A DNA stretch of 64,000 nt. Source: Vibrio amylolyticus. GTDB lineage: Bacteria > Pseudomonadota > Gammaproteobacteria > Enterobacterales > Vibrionaceae. Shown here one piece after another: positions 61,733-64,000 of the stretch. Within the stretch, counting starts at the first letter, position 1; each line of letters starts with the position of its first letter. The DNA lies in NCBI RefSeq assembly GCF_023145695.1, contig NZ_JAJHVV010000014.1:1-64000 (forward strand). The letters run 5' to 3'. Position numbers and translations under genes: made by a program. Under the pieces are notes generated by a model. The model was not told where the DNA came from, searched no databases, and saw nothing but the letters and a program-made list of their open reading frames with translations.

Positions 61733-62335
61733 TTACTTAGACACCATTACCATTGCAGGGCGAATAACTCGACCGTTTAGCTCGTAACCTTTTTGCATAA
61801 CGAACATGACGGAATTAGGTTCATGATCTGCACTCTCTTGAATAGACATCGCCTGGTGCATTTCAGGGTTAAATGCTTCACCTTCTGGGTTGATCTCTTT
61901 CAAACCAAATTTAGCAACAACATCAACAAATGACTTATGTGTCATTTCAACACCTTCAAGAACAGGTTTAACCGCTTCGTTCTCAGCATCAGCTGATTGA
62001 ATGGCACGCTCAAGATTATCAATAACTGGTAGTAGCTCTTCAGCAAACTTATTCAATGCGTACTTACGTGCTTTATCGATTTCTTGCTCAGTACGACGAC
62101 GCATGTTTTCTACTTCTGCTTTTGCACGCAATACAGAGTCTTGTTGCTCTTGAACTTTTGCTTCACTCGTTAATAAAGCCGCTTCAAGTTGAGCAATCTT
62201 ACTTTCTTGTTCGTCTAGCTGTAACTCTTCATTCCATTCAATATCAGCATCGCTTCCAACAACATCAGCTTCTTGCTCTGTGTTTTCAGTGTTCTTTAGT
62301 TCTTCTTCTTTCATTTTGTTTTCTTCGTTGCTCAT
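61733..62335 (-). CDS. grpE: Nucleotide exchange factor GrpE
   Basis: Releases ADP from DnaK. The 200-residue product has an acidic N-terminal tail, a long coiled-coil helix (LDEQESKIAQLEAALLTSEAKV, then RAKAEVENMRRRTEQEI) and the C-terminal beta domain (VFVMQKGYELNGRVIRPAMVMVSK). I chose ATG 62335, with GGAG five bases before it; the longer frame adds six residues. A near-perfect sigma-32 promoter lies about 95-120 bases upstream. It diverges from nadK. Confidence 0.97.
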   Translation of the reverse strand: MSNEENKMKEEELKNTENTEQEADVVGSDADIEWNEELQLDEQESKIAQLEAALLTSEAKVQEQQDSVLRAKAEVENMRRRTEQEIDKARKYALNKFAEELLPVIDNLERAIQSADAENEAVKPVLEGVEMTHKSFVDVVAKFGLKEINPEGEAFNPEMHQAMSIQESADHEPNSVMFVMQKGYELNGRVIRPAMVMVSK

Positions 62336-62426
62336 GATATCTCCAGAATTCAATCAAACGTGCGCCTATACTCTTTGTTACTCATTTAGGGGCACAAAAA
62401 TTCGCATAAAGGGGTGACTTGCCATT

Positions 62427-62455
62427 ATTATGGGGATGAAGATTCTTGATTCAAG
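62427..62455 (-). promoter_or_regulatory. Sigma-32 promoter of grpE
   Basis: On the minus strand CTTGAA (62455-62450) and CCCCATAAT (62435-62427) are separated by 14 bases, a strong match to the heat-shock consensus. It lies just upstream of the divergent nadK gene and close to its start codon. Confidence 0.8.
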
Positions 62456-62476
62456 TCTAAATAGCCTGGAAAACCT

Positions 62477-63361
62477 ATGAAAAAATGCTTTGAAGTGATT
62501 GCCATCATCGGAAAACCGCGAGATCAGCAAGCAATACAAACACATAAAGAGCTCTACCTATGGCTAACAGCTGAAGGTTACCACGTTTTTATTGATGACC
62601 GTTTATCCGATATTCTTGATGATATTCCAAAAGAGAGTTTTTCCAGCCTGATTGAACTTGGTAAAAAAGCCGACTTAGCCATTGTTGTTGGCGGCGATGG
62701 TAACATGCTTGGCGCTGCGAGAGTGTTATCTCGCTTTGATATCAATGTTATTGGAGTGAACAGAGGTAATTTAGGCTTCTTAACAGATTTAGACCCTGAC
62801 AACTTCCAGTCAGACTTACTCAGTGTATTAAACGGCGAATATAGAATTGAGAACCGCTTTTTGCTAGAAACCGAGATCCATCGACATGGTCAAGTAAAAA
62901 GCCATAACTCTGCACTTAACGAAGCCGTATTACACCCCGGCCAAGTGGCGCATATGATTGAGTTTGAAGTCTACATTGATGACACTTTTGCGTTTTCCCA
63001 GCGTTCTGATGGACTCATTGTTTCTACACCAACAGGCTCTACCGCTTACTCGTTATCAGGCGGGGGCCCTATTCTATCCCCAAGCATAAATGCCATTAGT
63101 TTAGTGCCAATGTTCCCACACACGCTATCTAGTCGACCATTGGTCGTGGATGGAAACAGCCGCATCAAGTTAATCGTCTCACCAGATAACAGAGGCACAC
63201 AAGAAGTTAGCTGTGATGGGCAGATATCTCTCCCTGTCTCCCCTGGGGATGAAATACATATATTTCAAAGCCCTACAGCGTTAAAGCTGATACATCCAAA
63301 AGACTACAGCTACTATCACGTTCTTAGGAACAAGCTTGGATGGTCAAGCAAACTGTTTTAG
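62477..63361 (+). CDS. nadK: NAD kinase
   Basis: Phosphorylates NAD to NADP. The 294-residue product has the GGDGN motif (VVGGDGNMLGAARV) near residue 73 with the catalytic Asp, LNEAVLHPG in place of the usual NE motif near residue 147, and SPTGSTAYSLSGGGPI-like sequence (STPTGSTAYSLSGGGPIL) near residue 185. It is followed by recN, the same order as E. coli. The start ATG has GGAAAA upstream. Confidence 0.96.
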   Translation: MKKCFEVIAIIGKPRDQQAIQTHKELYLWLTAEGYHVFIDDRLSDILDDIPKESFSSLIELGKKADLAIVVGGDGNMLGAARVLSRFDINVIGVNRGNLGFLTDLDPDNFQSDLLSVLNGEYRIENRFLLETEIHRHGQVKSHNSALNEAVLHPGQVAHMIEFEVYIDDTFAFSQRSDGLIVSTPTGSTAYSLSGGGPILSPSINAISLVPMFPHTLSSRPLVVDGNSRIKLIVSPDNRGTQEVSCDGQISLPVSPGDEIHIFQSPTALKLIHPKDYSYYHVLRNKLGWSSKLF

Positions 63362-63437
63362 ATCTCGCATCTAGACCTCAGTTGACCTTGCTCACAAAGT
63401 AGTCACATCTTAAAAATAACTTACCTGTACAACTTTA

Positions 63438-63493
63438 CTGTATAAAGAAACAGTATATACTGTTTTCTTATACAGTATTGTTCAATTGTACAG
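63438..63493 (+). promoter_or_regulatory. Three LexA-box-like sites upstream of recN
   Basis: Two sites fit CTGT-N8-ACAG exactly: CTGTATAAAGAAACAG (63438-63453) and CTGTTTTCTTATACAG (63460-63475). A third, TTGTTCAATTGTACAG (63478-63493), differs only in the first base. They lie 10-65 bases before the recN ATG. This indicates tight SOS control by LexA, as in E. coli recN, which also has several boxes. Confidence 0.85.
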
Positions 63494-63502
63494 GTAAATA
63501 AG

Positions 63503-64000
63503 ATGCTGGCTCATTTAAGTGTAAACAACTTCGCTATCGTTAAATCTTTGCAGCTCGAGCTTTCTAAAGGGATGACCAGTATTACTGGTGAAACCGGCGC
63601 GGGTAAATCAATCGCTATTGATGCTTTAGGGCTTTGTCTTGGTGGCCGTGCTGAAGCAGGAATGGTAAGACAAGGCGAAGAAAAAACTGAAGTGAGTGCC
63701 GCTTTCTCTCTTGAAAATAACCTACACGCCACACGCTGGTTGGAAGATAACGATCTTCTTGAAGGCAACGACTGCATACTTCGCCGCATTATTAGTAAAG
63801 AAGGCCGTTCAAGAGCTTTTATTAACGGCAGCCCTGTCCCGCTTTCTCAACTAAAGTCTCTTGGTCAATTGCTGATAAACATTCATGGTCAACACGCTCA
63901 TCATCAGCTGATGAAAAGTGAATACCAAATGGCGATGCTTGATCAATACGCAGGCCATACAAACCTATTAAAAAGCACTCGAAATGCCTATCAAAATTGG
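63503..64000 (+). CDS. recN: DNA repair protein RecN (partial, runs off the window)
   Basis: N-terminal 166 residues of the SMC-like ATPase that acts in double-strand break repair. Visible are MLAHLSVNNFAIVKSLQLELS, the Walker A motif GETGAGKSIAID near residue 32, and QLLINIHGQHAHHQLM near 127, all typical of RecN. The frame is open to the last base, so the gene continues beyond the window. Three LexA-like boxes control it. Confidence 0.95.
   Translation, partial: MLAHLSVNNFAIVKSLQLELSKGMTSITGETGAGKSIAIDALGLCLGGRAEAGMVRQGEEKTEVSAAFSLENNLHATRWLEDNDLLEGNDCILRRIISKEGRSRAFINGSPVPLSQLKSLGQLLINIHGQHAHHQLMKSEYQMAMLDQYAGHTNLLKSTRNAYQNW

Overview
The window is an ordinary stretch of a Vibrio chromosome, most likely chromosome 1 of a marine species. 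The evidence is a Na+-driven polar flagellar stator pair (pomA/pomB), Vibrio-type families (DUF3549, DUF3301, DUF3622, DUF2310), a Vibrio-type pilin cluster beside dnaJ, and a gene order that, as I remember it, follows the V. cholerae region running from treC to recN. I see no prophage, integron, insertion sequence or CRISPR array. Nearly all space is filled by intact housekeeping genes. The most interesting material is in the gaps between genes.

Layout. 0-5.6 kb: tail of a tRNA; a trehalose uptake and hydrolysis operon (treB, treC) with its repressor treR; an MliC-like lipoprotein; gmhB. 5.7-8.6 kb: metNIQ methionine importer under a MetJ operator. 8.6-17.4 kb: DUF2310 zinc-ribbon gene, syd, queF, a TPR protein with a decayed GGDEF domain, an active-looking diguanylate cyclase, ppnN, xni. 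17.5-23.6 kb: lipoprotein hydrolase; an overlapping minus-strand cluster gcvA, hydrolase, ygdD, rlmM; the sRNA GcvB divergent from gcvA; thiI. 23.8-30.6 kb: pomAB, xseB-ispA-dxs, a receiver-EAL protein. 30.7-35.2 kb: truC-yqcC, DUF3549, DUF3301, a GNAT enzyme, a CsrB-family sRNA with its VarA/GacA-type upstream box, a small coiled-coil protein and yaiI. 35.3-43.3 kb: AbgT transporter, trmO, proS, YebE-like, yaeP, DUF4250, DUF3622, a membrane diguanylate cyclase. 43.4-50.5 kb: purL with a long structured leader, mltF, a 43-residue basic protein, tadA. 50.6-55.9 kb: second AbgT transporter and a minor-pilin cluster (pilV, pilX, pilW, fimT, pilE). 56-64 kb: small outer-membrane-like protein, dnaJ, dnaK, a DAACS symporter, grpE, nadK and the start of recN.

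Regulation is unusually readable. TreR operators bracket the treBC promoter, a MetJ array precedes metN, a PurR box precedes purL, sigma-32 promoters precede dnaK and grpE, and three LexA-like boxes precede recN. Two global sRNAs are recognisable from sequence alone: GcvB (amino-acid transport regulon) and CsrB (sequesters CsrA). Three proteins carry intact c-di-GMP domains (two GGEEF cyclases and one EAL phosphodiesterase) and one carries a degenerate GGDEF domain. The coding content is familiar. The points most worth testing are the purL leader repeat, the 43-residue protein, the GGDEF-like TPR protein and the oversized minor pilin without Glu5.
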